Assembly: GCA_964017155.1 (NCBI GenBank)
Contig: OZ024865.1
Coordinates: forward strand, 22,116,611-22,180,610
DNA length: 64,000 nucleotides
Source: Oasisia sp. SBJ-2009
Taxonomy: Eukaryota; Annelida; Polychaeta; Sabellida; Siboglinidae
Direction of reading: 5' to 3'
Position 1 is the first letter of the stretch, and each line of letters starts with the position of its first letter. Below, piece by piece: positions 62,677 through 64,000 of this stretch. The notes beneath the pieces were generated by a model. The model saw only the letters and a program-made list of their open reading frames with translations, had not been told where the DNA came from and searched no databases. The position numbers and the translations under genes are program-made.

Positions 62677-64000
62677 ACTCCACCCAACCTCCCCACTTCA
62701 CCCAACCTCCCCAATCCACCAAACCTCCCCACTCCACCCAACCTCCGCACTGCACTATACCTCCCACTCCACACAACCTCCCCACCGCACCCAACCTCCC
62801 CACTTCACTCAACCTCCCCACTCCACCCAACCTCCCCACTTCACCCAACCTCCCCACTTCACCCAACCTCCCCACTCCACCCAACCTCCCCACTTCACCC
62901 AACCTCCCCACTCCATCCTACCTCCCCACTTCACCCAACCTCCGCACTCCATCCAACCTCCGAACTCCAACGAACCTCCGCACTCCACCCAACTTCTGCA
63001 CTCCACCCAACTTCAGGACTCCACCCAAATTCCGCAATCCACCCAACCTCCGCACTCCACCCAACCTCCGCACTCCACCCAAATTCAGCACTCCACCCAA
63101 CCTCCCCACTCCACCCAACCTCCCCACTCCACCCAACCTCCCAACTCCACCCAGCCTCCCCACTCCACCCAACTTCCCCACTGCCCCCAACCTCTCCACT
63201 GCACCCAACCTCCCCACTCCTCCCAACCTCCCCACTCCACCCAACCTCCCCACTTCACCCAACCTCCCCAATCCACCAAACCTCCCCACTCCACCCAACC
63301 TCCGCACTCCACTATACCTCCCACTCCACACAACCTCCCCACTGCACCCAACCTCCCCACTTCACCCAACCTCCCCACTCCATCCAACCTCCGAACTCCA
63401 AAGAACCTCCGCACTCCACCCAACTTCTGCACTCCACCCAACTTCAGGACTCCACCCAAATTTCGCAATCCACCCAACCTCCGCACTCCACCCAACCTCC
63501 GCACTCCACCCAAATTCCGCACTCCACCCAACCTCCCCACTCCAGCCAACCTCCCCACTCCACCCAACCTCCCAACTCCACACAGCCTCCCCACTCCACC
63601 CAACTTCCCCACTGCCCCCAACCTCTCCACTGCACCCAACCTCCCCACTCCTCCCAACCTCCCCACTCCACCCAACCTCCCCACTTCACCCAACCTCCCC
63701 AATCCACCAAACCTCCCCACTCCACCCAACCTCCGCACTCCACTATACCTCCCACTCCACACAACCTCCCCACTGCACCCAACCTCCCCACTTCACCCAA
63801 CCTCCCCACTTCACCCAACCTCCCCAATCCACCAAACCTCCCCACTCCACCCAACTTCCTCACTCCACTATACCTCCCAATCCACACAACCTCCCCACTG
63901 CACCCAACCTCCCCACTCCACACTACCTCCCCACTTCACCCAACCTCCCCACTCCAACCAACCTCCCCACTTCACCCAAGCTCCGCACTCCATCCAACCT
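62677..64000. repeat. 6,301-bp-spaced segment, right copy, cut by window end
   Basis: This is the partner of 56,376-57,699, sharing AAATTTCGCAATCC near 63,460 and CCAGCCAACC near 63,545. The array is still in full repeat at the last base, so domain B extends past the window. Confidence 0.8.

Larger units (their letters stand above)
1..64000. repeat. 18-bp C-rich minisatellite array filling the window
   Basis: Every line of the window can be divided into 18-bp units close to ACCCAACCTCCCCACTCC, with no interruption by unique sequence. The commonest variants are CCGCAC for CCCCAC, CTTCAC for CTCCAC, CTGCAC for CTCCAC, AACTTC or AAATTC for AACCTC, and ACTCATCCC. Units of 17 or 22 bp are rare and recur at fixed places in the higher-order pattern. 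The consensus + strand is 12 C, 4 A, 2 T and no G. I see no coding gene, tRNA, rRNA, transposon end or inverted repeat. Size and organisation fit a eukaryotic satellite or megasatellite; the species and chromosomal position are unknown. No strand can be assigned functionally. Confidence 0.98.
1..64000 (-). other. Continuous G-quadruplex-capable strand
   Basis: Each consensus unit on the - strand has the G runs GG, GGGG, GG and GGG. Across two units this gives GGG, 6 bases, GGGG, 5 bases, GGG, 6 bases, GGGG, which meets the usual pattern of four runs of at least three G with loops of 1-7. The + strand has the matching C runs for an i-motif. CCGCAC and CTTCAC variants shorten some runs, so potential varies along the array. 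Folding is an inference from the pattern, not something the sequence proves. Confidence 0.7.
21125..64000. repeat. Domain B: TATACC-type higher-order repeats
   Basis: This domain is marked by the unit CGCACTCCACTATACCTC, in almost every case followed by a 17-bp unit (CCACTCCACACAACCTC, CCAATCCACACAACCTC, ACACTCCTTCCAAACTC or CCACTCAATACAACCTC). Each 17-bp unit shifts the triplet frame by one, so open frames here change from one hexapeptide to another. Other marks are CACTGCCCCCAACCTCTCC, CCCAATCCACCAAACC, ACTCCATCCTACC and ACTCCACACTACC. No TATTCC unit from domain A was seen. The array runs off the right edge of the window. Confidence 0.92.

Noticed and set aside
21361..63870. TATACC units as TATA-box promoters
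   Set aside because: The motif is a two-base variant of the repeat, lacks a TATAAA-like core and has no associated transcript or gene. It is kept only as a structural landmark.
1..64000. CRISPR array
   Set aside because: The repeats are contiguous 18-bp units with no unique spacers of constant length and no adjacent cas genes.
1..64000. Telomere repeat
   Set aside because: The G-rich strand has GGTTGGGT, recalling telomeric motifs, but the 18-bp unit as a whole is not a known TTAGGG-like repeat and no short telomeric runs are present. A subtelomeric position stays possible.
1..64000. PRDM9 hotspot 13-mer (CCNCCNTNNCCNC) in every unit
   Set aside because: I tried the alignments available in the consensus unit and the fixed T and CC positions do not fit together. 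The motif is also specific to certain human alleles.
1..64000. Naming the source species or a known satellite family
   Set aside because: I do not recognise the 18-bp consensus with certainty, and no unique sequence is present to place it.

Overview
The whole 64,000-base window is one continuous tandem-repeat array. I could not support any protein gene, RNA gene, transposon, CRISPR array or stretch of unique sequence in it. The basic unit is 18 bp, about ACCCAACCTCCCCACTCC on the + strand (GGAGTGGGGAGGTTGGGT on the - strand), repeated about 3,550 times with point variants. The consensus + strand has no G at all (12 C, 4 A, 2 T), so one strand is strongly C-rich and the other G-rich. A monotonous array of this length, with higher-order repeats and extreme strand bias, indicates eukaryotic satellite or minisatellite DNA (subtelomeric, pericentromeric or an interstitial megasatellite). 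Scattered C-to-T and G-to-A differences at CpG between recent copies hint at a host with CpG methylation. The lineage cannot be told from the sequence.

Two domains adjoin. Domain A (1 to about 21,112) keeps a strict 18-bp register, apart from three copies of one 22-bp unit. It is built from long higher-order blocks that start with the same variant string at 1, 9,945, 13,311, 17,365 and 20,659. The first block is enlarged by a tandem duplication of 4,432 bp that looks identical by eye and by an internal 1,440-bp duplication. Its signature variant is a TATTCC unit followed by CCCACATCACCC. Domain B (about 21,125 to 64,000) carries a TATACC unit that is nearly always followed by a 17-bp unit. 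Its short higher-order period is 557 bp (30 units of 18 bp plus one of 17 bp). This is nested in larger duplications of about 2.1, 3.2, 4.6, 8.5 and 10.4 kb.

Because 18 is a multiple of three and the consensus has no stop codon in any frame, long open frames arise on both strands, up to 2,783 codons on +. They translate to hexapeptide repeats and are best read as by-products of the repeat. The biology on offer is structural and evolutionary: dense G-quadruplex/i-motif potential, an abrupt boundary between two repeat subfamilies, a poly-C tract whose length sorts by position, and nested recent duplications that record unequal exchange. Block edges were found by eye from matching variant strings and may be off by a unit or so.
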